Shown here: positions 17,594 through 25,757 of the stretch, piece after piece
Layout: every line of letters begins with the position of its first letter
Position numbering within the stretch: the first letter of the stretch is position 1
Source: Haematobacter missouriensis
Lineage (GTDB): Bacteria; Pseudomonadota; Alphaproteobacteria; Rhodobacterales; Rhodobacteraceae
Assembly: GCF_000740775.1 (NCBI RefSeq)
Contig: NZ_JFGS01000006.1
Location: forward strand, 92,769 to 156,768
Direction of reading: 5' to 3'
Length of the DNA: 64,000 bases
Translations under genes and position numbers: made by a program
The notes under the pieces: generated by a model
The model's database searches: none
The model's input: only the letters and a program-made list of their open reading frames with translations
Told to the model about the DNA's origin: nothing

Positions 17594-18368
17594 GTTTCCT
17601 CTCGCCGTCATGATGGCCATGGTCATGCGGGTGACCGTGACCTTGGCCATCATCGCCGCCGTGGTCATGGTCGTGGTCGTGATGGTGACGATAAAGCGCC
17701 ATGGTGCCGCCCGTGCCATCTCCGAACAGCGCCCGGTACTCCGGCGCGGTGGAGACGTGTCGGGGCGCCCCCTCGCAGCAGACATGCCCGTTCAGGCAGA
17801 TCACCCGGTCGGAGGCCGCCATGACGACGTGCAGGTCGTGGCTGACCATCAGCACCGCCGCGCCGGTTTCCTGCCGGACCGTTTCGATCAGCCGGTAGAA
17901 GGCGCCCGTTCCCGGTTGGTCCAGCCCCTGTGTCGGCTCGTCGAGCATCAGCAGGTTCGGGCGTGACAGCAGGGCGCGGGCCAGCAGCACCCGCTGAAAC
18001 TGCCCTCCCGAGAGACCGGAAAGCTGCCGATCACCAAGGCCGGGCACGCCCACCCGCTCCAGCATCGCTGCAGCCTCGGTATCGGTGACGGGGCGGGGAA
18101 GCGACAGAAACCGCCGCACCGTCATGGGCATGCCGGTATCGACATGCAGCTTCTGCGGCACATAGCCGATAGCAAGGTCAGGCGCTCGGATGACCCGCCC
18201 AGTAGAGGGGATCGCGCCGAGCAGCGCCTTGAGCAGCGTGGACTTGCCCGAGCCGTTCGGGCCGATCACGGTCACGATCTCCCCCGGCTCGATGGCGAAA
18301 TCCACCCCGATCAGCACGGGCGCGCCGCCGTAGCTTACATTCAGGGATCGCGCTGTGAGGAGGCTCAT
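17586..18368 (-). CDS. znuC: Zinc ABC transporter ATPase ZnuC
   Basis: 260 residues. Walker A is GPNGSGKST at about 36-44, then signature LSGLSGGQFQRVLLARA, Walker B LLMLDEPTQGLD and switch VSHDLHVV. Length and the GYVPQKLHVD Q-loop match ZnuC. From about residue 227 the protein ends in a tail of alternating His and Asp/Gly that could bind or buffer zinc. It overlaps zur by 4 bp and znuB by 8 bp, giving a compact zur-znuC-znuB operon. Confidence 0.94.
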   Translation of the reverse strand: MSLLTARSLNVSYGGAPVLIGVDFAIEPGEIVTVIGPNGSGKSTLLKALLGAIPSTGRVIRAPDLAIGYVPQKLHVDTGMPMTVRRFLSLPRPVTDTEAAAMLERVGVPGLGDRQLSGLSGGQFQRVLLARALLSRPNLLMLDEPTQGLDQPGTGAFYRLIETVRQETGAAVLMVSHDLHVVMAASDRVICLNGHVCCEGAPRHVSTAPEYRALFGDGTGGTMALYRHHHDHDHDHGGDDGQGHGHPHDHGHHDGERKHA

Positions 18369-18853
18369 GCCGCGCTCCGGCAGGCGGGGCAGAGGCCGAC
18401 CGCCTCGATGCTGGACCGCTGGACGACGAAATCCCCGGCGGCGGCTTCCAATGCGGCGCGAACCGTCTCGCCGGGCGTTTCCGCGACCGTGCCGCAGCCC
18501 TCGCAGATCAGAAAGACCGGCGCGTGGGCCTTGCCGGGGCTCATGCAGGCGGTGAAGGCGTTCAGGCGGCGCACACGGTGGGCAAGCCCGTTCTCCACCA
18601 GGAATTCCAGCGCGCGATACGCCACCGGAGGCTGCTTGCCGAATCCCTCCGCCGCCAGCCGCTCCAGCACGTCATACGCTCCCATGGCGCGATGGGCTTC
18701 GAGCAGGATTTCGAGCGTTCTCCGGCGCACCGGGGTAAGCCGCACGCCGTGTTCAAGCGCAAGCATCTCCGCCCGGGCGAGGAGATCGCCGGTGCAGTGG
18801 GAGTGGTCATGATCCGCAAAGGCGCGCGGCCCGGGCGTTTCTGTGCTTGACAT
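18365..18853 (-). CDS. zur: Fur-family zinc uptake regulator Zur
   Basis: 162 residues. A winged helix (RLTPVRRRTLEILLEAHRAMGAYDVLERL) is followed by the dimerisation domain with the structural zinc site: CEGCG near residue 117 and CPAC at the C terminus. An N-terminal DHDHSHC stretch may add metal binding. Its ATG at 18853 directly abuts a Zur box, with no room for a Shine-Dalgarno sequence. A TATAAT lies 5 bp upstream of the ATG on the coding strand, so a leaderless transcript is likely. Confidence 0.93.
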   Translation of the reverse strand: MSSTETPGPRAFADHDHSHCTGDLLARAEMLALEHGVRLTPVRRRTLEILLEAHRAMGAYDVLERLAAEGFGKQPPVAYRALEFLVENGLAHRVRRLNAFTACMSPGKAHAPVFLICEGCGTVAETPGETVRAALEAAAGDFVVQRSSIEAVGLCPACRSAA

Positions 18854-18891
18854 GTTATATTATAACTCAATACGAAACGTTACAGAATAAC
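18847..18891. promoter_or_regulatory. Two Zur boxes and divergent zur/znuA promoters
   Basis: Box 1 at 18854-18866, GTTATATTATAAC, is a perfect 6+1+6 inverted repeat. Box 2 at 18879-18891, GTTACAGAATAAC, keeps the GTTA/TAAC arms. Their centres are 25 bp apart. A consensus -35 TTGACA for znuA lies at 18847-18852. On the other strand TATAAT inside box 1 can serve as the zur -10. Binding of Zur-Zn would shut both promoters. Confidence 0.82.
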
Positions 18892-18927
18892 ATATGCACT
18901 TGCAGAGCGACCGCAAGGAGAAACCGG

Positions 18928-19845
18928 ATGCGCTACCTCATACCTTTGTTGACCACCCTTGCAGCACCCGCCACCGCCGCGCCCACCGTGGTCACGGATA
19001 TCCCACCCGTGCATTCGCTGGCCGCGCAGGTGATGGAGGGCGTGGCGGAGCCGGTGCTGCTTCTGGACCGTGGGGCGGATGCCCATGACTTCCAGCTTCG
19101 CCCCTCGCAGGCGCGGGCGCTGGGATCCGCGGATCTCGTGGTCTGGATCGGGCCGGAGATGTCGCCTTGGATGGAGCGGGGCATAGGCAAGACGCCCGCT
19201 CTTGCGTTGCTGCGCACGCCCGGAACCGAAGTGCGGAGTTTCGGGGAAGAAGATCACGCCGACGACCACGACCACGATCATGACCACGATCATGACGGCA
19301 ATGAGAAAGATCATGCGGGCCACCATCATCATGCGGGCCTTGACCCCCACGCGTGGCTCGACCCTGCGAATGCCGCGCATTGGCTGGAGGCGATCGCGGC
19401 GGAACTGTCGCGCCTCGACCCCGAGCATGCGGCAACCTATGCGCGCAACGCCGCCTCCGCGACGGAGCGTGTCTCCGCGCTGGACGCGCGGCTGAGGGCG
19501 GAACTGGCCGTGGCGAAGGATCGCCCCATCGTGCTGTTCCATGACGCTTACGGCTATTTCGCGGCCCATTACGGGCTCGACATCCTCGCCACGGTCTCGG
19601 ACGGAGAGGCGGCGACGCCCGGCGCCCAGAGGTTGAGCGCGCTGCGCGGAGAGATCGCGGATGCGGCCTGCATCTTCCCGGAGGCCAACCACGACCCCGC
19701 CTATCTCAGACTGCTGACCGAAGGCACGACCGTGAAGATAGGCGGCGCGCTGGACCCGGAGGGTAGCCGGCTGGAGCCGGGGGCCGGGCTTTACGCCGAC
19801 CTGATGACGGGTCTGGCGGATACGGTTTCGGCCTGCCTTAAGTAA
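18928..19845 (+). CDS. znuA: Zinc ABC transporter substrate-binding protein ZnuA
   Basis: 305 residues with a signal peptide (MRYLIPLLTTLAAPATAA). It is a cluster 9 metal-binding protein: TDIPPVHSLAAQVM at the mature N terminus, GADAHDFQLRPSQ (first His ligand), a charged His/Asp loop at about 113-135, DPHAWLDPANA, FHDAYGYFAAHYGL (further ligand His) and the late FPEANHDP. The His-rich loop is the hallmark of ZnuA against manganese proteins. The start at 18928 follows AAGGAG; an earlier in-frame Met would spoil the signal peptide. It is divergent from zur. Confidence 0.94.
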   Translation: MRYLIPLLTTLAAPATAAPTVVTDIPPVHSLAAQVMEGVAEPVLLLDRGADAHDFQLRPSQARALGSADLVVWIGPEMSPWMERGIGKTPALALLRTPGTEVRSFGEEDHADDHDHDHDHDHDGNEKDHAGHHHHAGLDPHAWLDPANAAHWLEAIAAELSRLDPEHAATYARNAASATERVSALDARLRAELAVAKDRPIVLFHDAYGYFAAHYGLDILATVSDGEAATPGAQRLSALRGEIADAACIFPEANHDPAYLRLLTEGTTVKIGGALDPEGSRLEPGAGLYADLMTGLADTVSACLK

Positions 19846-19848
19846 GCT

Positions 19849-19902
19849 GGCCTGAAGTAGTGCGGCCTGAAATAGTCTGGCTAGGAGTAACCTAGAAGTA
19901 AC
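19849..19902. repeat. Two short tandem duplications after znuA
   Basis: A 15-bp pair (GGCCTGAAGTAGTGC at 19849, GGCCTGAAATAGTCT at 19864) is followed by an 11-bp pair (CTAGGAGTAAC at 19881, CTAGAAGTAAC at 19892). They fill most of the 68-bp spacer between znuA and the end of puuD. Confidence 0.65.
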
Positions 19903-19913
19903 TTAGCCTGAAG

Positions 19914-21143
19914 TCAGGACCCGTTTGCGGCGCGATACCAGGCGATGATCCGGGCGCGTTCCTCAGGCTCCATGAAAGAGACGTTGGCGGGCGGCATGGC
20001 ATGGGTGATGCCCGCCTGCAGGTAGATGTCCTTGGCCTGCCGCGCGATATGGCCGGGCGTGTCCAGCCGCACGCCGCGCGGCGCCCACAGGATGCCCTCA
20101 TAGCCCGGCTCCGCCGCGTGGCACATGGAGCAGCGCCCCATCACGATGTCGGAGACTTGCTGAAACCCCTCCGCCTGCGCGAATTTCGCGGCCCCGCCCT
20201 GCAACAACACCTCGTCCGGCGGATCGGTGCGGAACATGGGCGCGGTGGAGAGCCAGGCGATGATGAGGAAGATCACCGCCGTCACCGCCCAGGTCCAGTT
20301 GGGCTGGCCCTTCCGCGCATGCATCGTGTTGAAATAGTGCCGGATCGTCACCCCCATGAGGAACACCAGGCTTGCGATCAGCCAGTTGTATTTCGTGGCG
20401 AAGGCGAGCGGATAGTGGTTCGACAGCATCAGGAAGATGACCGGCAGTGTCAGGTAATTGTTGTGGGTCGAACGCTGCTTGGCGATCTTGCCGTATTTCG
20501 GATCGGGTGTGCGCCCGGCCTTCAGATCCGCGACCACGATCTTCTGATTCGGAATGATGATCATGAACACGTTGGCCGACATGATCGTCGCGGTGAAGGC
20601 GCCCAGATGCAGCAGCGCCGCGCGGCCCGAAAACACCTGTGTGTACCCCCAGGCCATGCAGACCAGCAGCACGTAGAGCAGGATCATCAGCCGCGTGTTG
20701 TCATCGCCGAATTTCGATTTGCAGATCATGTCATAGGCCAGCCACCCGAAGCCGAGCGAGCCGAGCGAGATCAGGATCGCCCCCCAAGCCGGGATATCCG
20801 CCACCGACGGATCGACGAGGAACAGCGATGCGCCATGATAATAGACGACCGCCAGCAGCGCGAAACCCGACATCCAGGTAAAGTAGCTCTCCCATTTGAA
20901 CCAGGTGAGATGTTCAGGCAGCCGCTCCGGCGCCACGAGATATTTCTGGATGTGGTAAAAGCCGCCGCCGTGGACCTGCCATTCCTCCCCATGCGCGCCT
21001 TCCGGCATGCCCGGCGCCTTCTGCAGGCCGAGGTCGAGCGCGATGAAATAGAAGGACGATCCGATCCATGCGATCGCCGTCACCACGTGAAGCCAGCGGA
21101 TGGCAAATTCCAGCCATTCCCCGAGGACGGTTAGATCGAACAT
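19914..21143 (-). CDS. puuD: Membrane-bound urate oxidase PuuD with C-terminal cytochrome c domain
   Basis: About 409 residues. The N-terminal part is an eight-helix membrane domain (urate oxidase N-terminal domain, DUF989) starting LEFAIRWLHVVTAIAWIGSS and including FKWESYFTWMSGFALL and STHNNYLTLPVIFLMLSNHY. The C terminus holds a c-type cytochrome with haem motif CSMCH and the Met region HAMPPANVSFM. PuuD oxidises urate and passes electrons to the respiratory chain instead of making hydrogen peroxide. The ATG at 21143 has GGGAG 7 bp upstream; two codons further up is only a TTG. It is divergent from a LysR regulator. Confidence 0.92.
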   Translation of the reverse strand: MFDLTVLGEWLEFAIRWLHVVTAIAWIGSSFYFIALDLGLQKAPGMPEGAHGEEWQVHGGGFYHIQKYLVAPERLPEHLTWFKWESYFTWMSGFALLAVVYYHGASLFLVDPSVADIPAWGAILISLGSLGFGWLAYDMICKSKFGDDNTRLMILLYVLLVCMAWGYTQVFSGRAALLHLGAFTATIMSANVFMIIIPNQKIVVADLKAGRTPDPKYGKIAKQRSTHNNYLTLPVIFLMLSNHYPLAFATKYNWLIASLVFLMGVTIRHYFNTMHARKGQPNWTWAVTAVIFLIIAWLSTAPMFRTDPPDEVLLQGGAAKFAQAEGFQQVSDIVMGRCSMCHAAEPGYEGILWAPRGVRLDTPGHIARQAKDIYLQAGITHAMPPANVSFMEPEERARIIAWYRAANGS

Positions 21144-21246
21144 TGGCAAACTCCCGGCTATGCGCCGGGCAGGCTATACCGGGGACGACCTTCCTGTTAA
21201 TTCGATAAATCTCCCAGCACTTTCAAAATCCGGCGCAAAATCACCC

Positions 21247-22191
21247 ATGGCCTATGTCGAGAACGTCCGCATGTTTGTCCGTGTCTATGAATTGGGCAGC
21301 ATGAGTGCGGCCGCGCGGGATCAGCGCACTTCCCCCGCCGTCGCATCGGCGCGGATTTCCGATCTGGAGCGACATCTCGACACCCGCCTGTTCAACCGCA
21401 CGACACGGACCCTGACGCCGACCGAGTCGGGGCGGATCTTTTACGAAGGGGCGATTCGACTTCTTGAGGCGATGGAGGCGGCAGAGGCGGAGGTGCGGGA
21501 TGCCGCCAACACGCCTCAGGGCACGGTGTTCGTCGCGGCCCCGCTGGGGGTGGGACGTCGGCTGATCGCGCCATTCGTGCCGGAATTCCACGACATGCAC
21601 CCCCGGATCGACATCCGCATGCGGTTGAGCGACCGGGGTGTGGATATGGCGGGGGAGGGGCTGGATGTGGCCTTTCATCTCGGGCGGCTGGAGGACAGCG
21701 AGCTGAAGGTGCGGGTGATCGCCGAATGTCCCCGGCTTCTTTGTGCGGCGCCGGCCTATGTCGCGGCGCGGGGAAACCCGGCGGATGGTGCGGCGCTGGT
21801 CCGGGATCGCCATGCCTGCCTCAACCTGCGGTTTCCCGGTGCACGGGAGTTTCGGTGGACACTGATGACTCCGGAGGGACCGGAGCGGTTCCAGGTCTCC
21901 GGGCCCTATGAGAGCGATGACGGCGATGTGCTGACGGGCTGGGCACTGGCGGGACGGGGGATCGTGATGAAACCGGTGTTCGAGGTTGCCCGGCATCTTG
22001 CCTCCGGTGCGCTGGTCGCGGTGGCGGAGGCGACGCCTCCGCTCGCCATCCAGCTTTCCTGTCTGACGCCGCATCGTCGTCTTCGCGATCCGAAAATCCG
22101 CTTGTTCGTAGACTTCATGGTCCAGCGCTGCCGTGAAGGTCTCAGCCAGCGGATGGAACTTCTGGGAAAGGGAGCAGTCTTCGGCCCATGA
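21247..22191 (+). CDS. LysR-family transcriptional regulator
   Basis: 314 residues. The N-terminal helix-turn-helix is VRMFVRVYELGSMSAAARD ... SPAVASARISDLERHL, then RLFNRTTRTLTPTESG, and the rest is the periplasmic-binding-like effector domain of the CrgA-like LysR group. The start at 21247 gives the standard N terminus; upstream codons show no family similarity. Its divergent position to puuD across about 100 bp makes urate metabolism a candidate target, which is inference. The last 40 bp of the gene are imperfectly duplicated just downstream (TTCTGGGAAAG...TCTTCGGC against TCTTGGGAAAG...TCTTCGGC). Confidence 0.88.
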   Translation: MAYVENVRMFVRVYELGSMSAAARDQRTSPAVASARISDLERHLDTRLFNRTTRTLTPTESGRIFYEGAIRLLEAMEAAEAEVRDAANTPQGTVFVAAPLGVGRRLIAPFVPEFHDMHPRIDIRMRLSDRGVDMAGEGLDVAFHLGRLEDSELKVRVIAECPRLLCAAPAYVAARGNPADGAALVRDRHACLNLRFPGAREFRWTLMTPEGPERFQVSGPYESDDGDVLTGWALAGRGIVMKPVFEVARHLASGALVAVAEATPPLAIQLSCLTPHRRLRDPKIRLFVDFMVQRCREGLSQRMELLGKGAVFGP

Positions 22192-22357
22192 TGCGCTGAG
22201 GGCCGCTCGGCCAGTGGACGTCTTGGGAAAGCGGCCTCTTCGGCAGCCGATACCTCGCGGCGGCCGGCGGAGAGGGTGTTACCAGCTTGCTGCTTTATTC
22301 ATACGGTGCCCCAGTAGCCACCGTTGTTGTCTAGACATGGTCGGCGCGGTACGCCCC

Positions 22358-22413
22358 GCTGCCCGCTGCCCGCTGCCCGCTGCCCGCTGCCCGCTGCCCG
22401 CTGCCCGCTGCCC
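22358..22413. repeat. 7-bp tandem array, GCTGCCC x 8
   Basis: Eight perfect head-to-tail copies of GCTGCCC. The array lies in the gene-poor stretch 22192-23693, about 430 bp before a much larger 9-bp array. Confidence 0.9.
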
Positions 22414-22483
22414 CGGTCATGCAGGTCGCCGACCGTCTGTCTCGGGATTGTCGTTCAGCCGCTTCCCCCCTTGGGCCAGATGC

Positions 22484-22648
22484 TCAGTCTCGCATGTGGT
22501 GGATCGGGCTCGGGATGAATCTGTCGGGCTCTGTTGTCCAGATCTTGCAGATGTAGTCGTAGGGGTGAGGCCGCAGAGGGTCTTCAGCCTTCGTGCGAAG
22601 TTGTGGGCCGTTATGCACCATCAAACCGTGGGACCAAACAGCGAGGCC
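22484..22648 (-). pseudogene. C-terminal remnant of an IS481/IS3-like transposase
   Basis: The minus strand reads [35 protein letters not shown] and SPIHHM before a stop. Full-length IS481-type transposases end in a very similar block (a [10 protein letters not shown]...TPYEYICKIW...PIHQM pattern). Only about 55 residues remain, without the DDE catalytic core, so it is a dead fragment. The 9-bp minisatellite begins about 200 bp upstream in the reading direction, so the element may have been split or deleted there. Confidence 0.6.
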
Positions 22649-22844
22649 ATCCACCGCCGGATGGATTCTCATGGTGCACCCGCCCGCGGGAGCGCCCCGT
22701 GCACAAGTGACCGGACTCCTTTTCCTGACCATTGGTGGTGCGCTGACGCACCCGGGGTTCGACGACGATGGGTCATCGGATTTCGCGCCGGCAGCCTCCG
22801 ATACCCCCTTGCGGAATACGTTCCTGGATGATCCGCAACGCGTC

Positions 22845-23303
22845 AGCGGCTGTGGCGGCTGTGGCGGCTGTGGCGGCTGTGGCGGCTGTGGCGGCTGTGG
22901 CGGCTGTGGCGGCTGTGGCGGCTGTGGCGGCTGTGGCGGCTGTGGCGGCTGTGGCGGCTGTGGCGGCTGTGGCGGCTGTGGCGGCTGTGGCGGCTGTGGC
23001 GGCTGTGGCGGCTGTGGCGGCTGTGGCGGCTGTGGCGGCTGTGGCGGCTGTGGCGGCTGTGGCGGCTGTGGCGGCTGTGGCGGCTGTGGCGGCTGTGGCG
23101 GCTGTGGCGGCTGTGGCGGCTGTGGCGGCTGTGGCGGCTGTGGCGGCTGTGGCGGCTGTGGCGGCTGTGGCGGCTGTGGCGGCTGTGGCGGCTGTGGCGG
23201 CTGTGGCGGCTGTGGCGGCTGTGGCGGCTGTGGCGGCTGTGGCGGCTGTGGCGGCTGTGGCGGCTGTGGCGGCTGTGGCGGCTGTGGCGGCTGTGGCGGC
23301 TGT
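22845..23303. repeat. 9-bp minisatellite, GGCGGCTGT, 51 units
   Basis: Fifty perfect consecutive copies of GGCGGCTGT (22854-23303), preceded by one variant AGCGGCTGT at 22845-22853. I saw no interruption. The unit has no stop in any frame and is divisible by three, so all six frames stay open through it (Gly-Gly-Cys, Ala-Val-Ala and Gln-Pro-Pro type repeats). None of these readings has the look of a real protein. The flanks 22649-22844 and 23304-23654 hold nothing else I recognise. Confidence 0.95.
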
Positions 23304-23654
23304 CGGAGCGCGCGGAAATGTTCGCCCACGGTGCCCTGTCCGTTTTGCAATGGCAGCCTGCTCCACACGCGGCGATCCTCTACCTACCTTTGCCAGAAGC
23401 AAGCAAAGGCTACGGGAGCAGGCCTAAGAGGAACTGTTTTCGCCCGCATCAGCCGGGGGCGAGGCCTGGATCGCGATCCAGCCCGAAATCGGTCAGATCG
23501 ACCCGCCCTATCCTGGCCTTCATTAACGTGAACCAGGTTGCTCTCCCCGGGAGAAACCCCTGCGGGACGTGACGCGAGAGGCGGGACGGTGCGCAGGGGG
23601 CGGGGGACCTGGCGCAAAAGGCGGATATCGCGCCCTGTCTCTCCGCCCGGGGGT

Positions 23655-23674
23655 CGCGGGGGGCGTCCCCCGCG
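23655..23674 (-). terminator. GC-rich hairpin after the aldehyde dehydrogenase gene
   Basis: A perfect 8-bp stem CGCGGGGG / CCCCCGCG with a 4-nt loop, 20 bp after the aldehyde dehydrogenase stop on the minus strand. No U-tract follows, so termination may need Rho, or the hairpin may protect the 3' end. Confidence 0.45.
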
Positions 23675-23693
23675 CCTTGTTCAACGTTCGTGC

Positions 23694-25127
23694 TTACCCA
23701 AGACGCGTGATGAAGCGGGTTTCCACATAGGCATCCAGCGCTTCCGAGCCGCCTTCCGTGCCATAGCCCGAATCCTTGATGCCGCCGAACGGAACTTCCG
23801 GCAGGGCGAGGCCAAGATGGTTGATCGCCAGCATACCCGATTCCACCTCGCGCGAGAGGCGGTCCGCCGTGGCGGAGGCGCGGGTGAAGGCATAGGCGGC
23901 AAGCCCGTAGGGCAGGCGGTTGGCTTCCGCGATCGCCTCGTCCAGATCGCCGAACCGGTTCACGACCGCGACGGGGCCGAAAGGCTCCTCGTTCATGATC
24001 CGTGCCTCGGTCGGCACATCGGCCAGCACGGTCGGCTCGAAGAAGTAGCCCTTGTTGCCGATCCGCTGGCCGCCCGTGGTCAACCGCGCGCCGTGCTCCA
24101 CGGCATCGCCGATCAGCGCCTGAAGGGCCGGAATACGGCGCTCATTGGCGAGCGGACCCATGTCCATGCCCATTTCCAGCCCGTTGCCGACCTTCACGGC
24201 CTTCGCCGCTTCGGTGAAACCGTCGATGAAGGCATCTGCCACCTTCTCCTGAACGAGGAAGCGGGTGGGCGAGACGCAGACCTGCCCCGCATTGCGGAAC
24301 TTGTGCACGGACATCAGCGAGATCGCCTTCTCGATATCCGCGTCCTCCGCCACGATGACCGGCGCATGACCACCAAGCTCCATCGTTGCGCGTTTCATGC
24401 TCTGCGCGGCGAGCGCCGCGAGCTGTTTGCCGACGGGGGTGGAGCCGGTGAAGGTCACCTTGCGGATGGTCGGATGCGGGATGAGGTATTCGGAGATCTC
24501 GGCGGGCACCCCGTAAACAAGGTTGATGACGCCCGCAGGCGCGCCCGCATCGATGAAGCAGCGGATCAGTTCGGCGGGAGAGGAGGGCGTCTCCTCCGGC
24601 GCCTTCACGATGATGGAGCAGCCCGTCGCCACGGCGGCGGAGAGCTTGCGCACCACCTGGTTGATCGGGAAGTTCCAGGGCGTGAAGGCCGCGACCGGCC
24701 CGACGGGAAGCTTCATGGTGATCTGCATCACCCCCGGCTGGCGGGAGGGGATGACCTGACCATAGGTGCGGCGGCCTTCCTCGGCGAACCATTCGATGGT
24801 TTCCGCGCCGGCGAGGATCTCACCCTTGGCCTGGGCAAGCGGCTTGCCCTGTTCGCGGGTCATCTTCCAGGCGATGTCGTCGGCCCGCTCACGCAGCAGT
24901 GCCGCGGCCTTGCGCATGACCTTCACCCGGTCCATGACGCCGGTGTTCTTCCAGATCTCGAAACCCTTCTCCGCGGCGACAAGCGCGCGGTCCAGATCCG
25001 CCTGTTTGGCCCAGGCGACGCGGCCGATCTCCTCTTCCGTCGCGGGATCGACGACGGGGATCCACCCGCCCGAGCCATCGCACCAGGCGCCGTCGATGTG
25101 GAGCTGGACGTCTGTATAGGCAGGCAT
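23694..25127 (-). CDS. NAD(P)-dependent aldehyde dehydrogenase, succinate-semialdehyde type
   Basis: 477 residues. The ALDH landmarks are [23 protein letters not shown] (cofactor region), [11 protein letters not shown], the catalytic Glu motif [11 protein letters not shown], the catalytic Cys in [13 protein letters not shown] and [11 protein letters not shown] near the C terminus. The TPWNFP, ELGGHAP and CVSPTRF combination is typical of the GabD-like NAD-dependent branch, which oxidises succinate semialdehyde and related aldehydes. The start at 25127 follows GAGAGGAA. There is no gabT beside it, so the substrate is uncertain. Confidence 0.88.
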   Translation of the reverse strand: MPAYTDVQLHIDGAWCDGSGGWIPVVDPATEEEIGRVAWAKQADLDRALVAAEKGFEIWKNTGVMDRVKVMRKAAALLRERADDIAWKMTREQGKPLAQAKGEILAGAETIEWFAEEGRRTYGQVIPSRQPGVMQITMKLPVGPVAAFTPWNFPINQVVRKLSAAVATGCSIIVKAPEETPSSPAELIRCFIDAGAPAGVINLVYGVPAEISEYLIPHPTIRKVTFTGSTPVGKQLAALAAQSMKRATMELGGHAPVIVAEDADIEKAISLMSVHKFRNAGQVCVSPTRFLVQEKVADAFIDGFTEAAKAVKVGNGLEMGMDMGPLANERRIPALQALIGDAVEHGARLTTGGQRIGNKGYFFEPTVLADVPTEARIMNEEPFGPVAVVNRFGDLDEAIAEANRLPYGLAAYAFTRASATADRLSREVESGMLAINHLGLALPEVPFGGIKDSGYGTEGGSEALDAYVETRFITRLG

Positions 25128-25340
25128 GATGGTTCCTCTCATCCGAATGAAGGTCAGCGATGCGCCGCAGGCAGCGGCCCCGCGCAGTCTTGGCGCTGCT
25201 CTCCGTCAGGGTCAAGGGCGGGTTGCCCGTCGGGCGGGCAGATGCCTGACAGACGTCCGCCCGCCGCGTGTCGGTTGCGGTCCTGCCGTCGGCAACGACG
25301 CCATGGATCTGATGATCGCCCTTTTCCGGGTGCAGTCCCC

Positions 25341-25682
25341 GTGCTCGACGCGCTCACAAAGGCTTGTCAGGGCCGCACCGTAGTGACCGATATAACCGCC
25401 AGTTTTGCCTCGGGTACGATCACGGCGATTGTCGGAACCTCAGGCTCGGGCAAGACGACGCTGTTGCGGATGATCAACCGGTTGATCGAGCCTACGTCGG
25501 GCGCCGTGCGGATCAACGGCACCGACGTGAAGGATCTGCCAGCGGTGGAACTGCGACGGAGTATCGGCTATGTCATTCAGGGCAATGGCCTCTTCCCTCA
25601 TTGGACCGCGGCGCGCAATATCGCTACCGTCCCGGCACTGCTCGGTTGGCCGGAGGACAAGATCGCCGCGCGGGTGCGCGGT
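25341..25682 (+). pseudogene. Truncated osmoprotectant-type ABC ATPase
   Basis: The frame reads a near-complete N terminus of a quaternary-amine (OpuCA/OsmV-like) transporter ATPase: LDALTKACQGRTVVTDI, TAIVGTSGSGKTTLLRMINR (Walker A), LIEPTSGAVRINGTDV and RRSIGYVIQGNGLFPHWT (Q-loop). Similarity ends after about 115 residues, before the LSGGQ signature and Walker B. The frame then runs through unrelated sequence into gltS. A full protein would exceed 300 residues. Only a GTG at 25341 could start it. It is a 5' gene fragment, probably left by a deletion that brought gltS next to it. Confidence 0.75.
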
Positions 25683-25757
25683 TCGGCGACGGCTCGCTTG
25701 CCAGCTTCCCGTTCAGGTCCTACGCTTTCCCGAACGGCGGTTAGCGGAGATACCTTC

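Noticed and set aside
19881..19895. A fourth TAGG-N5-CCTA site (CTAGG-AGTAA-CCTAG) after znuA
   Set aside because: It lacks the AATTAW block at the fixed spacing, is not in front of a gene start, and arises from a local 11-bp duplication.
22845..23303. CRISPR-like array
   Set aside because: The 9-bp units are contiguous with no spacers, and no cas genes are near.
22593..23531. A 312-codon plus-strand frame giving a protein with about 50 Gly-Gly-Cys repeats and a CPFC motif
   Set aside because: It exists only because the 9-bp repeat has no stop in any frame; opposite and shifted frames are equally open, and there is no ribosome-binding site or family similarity in the flanks.
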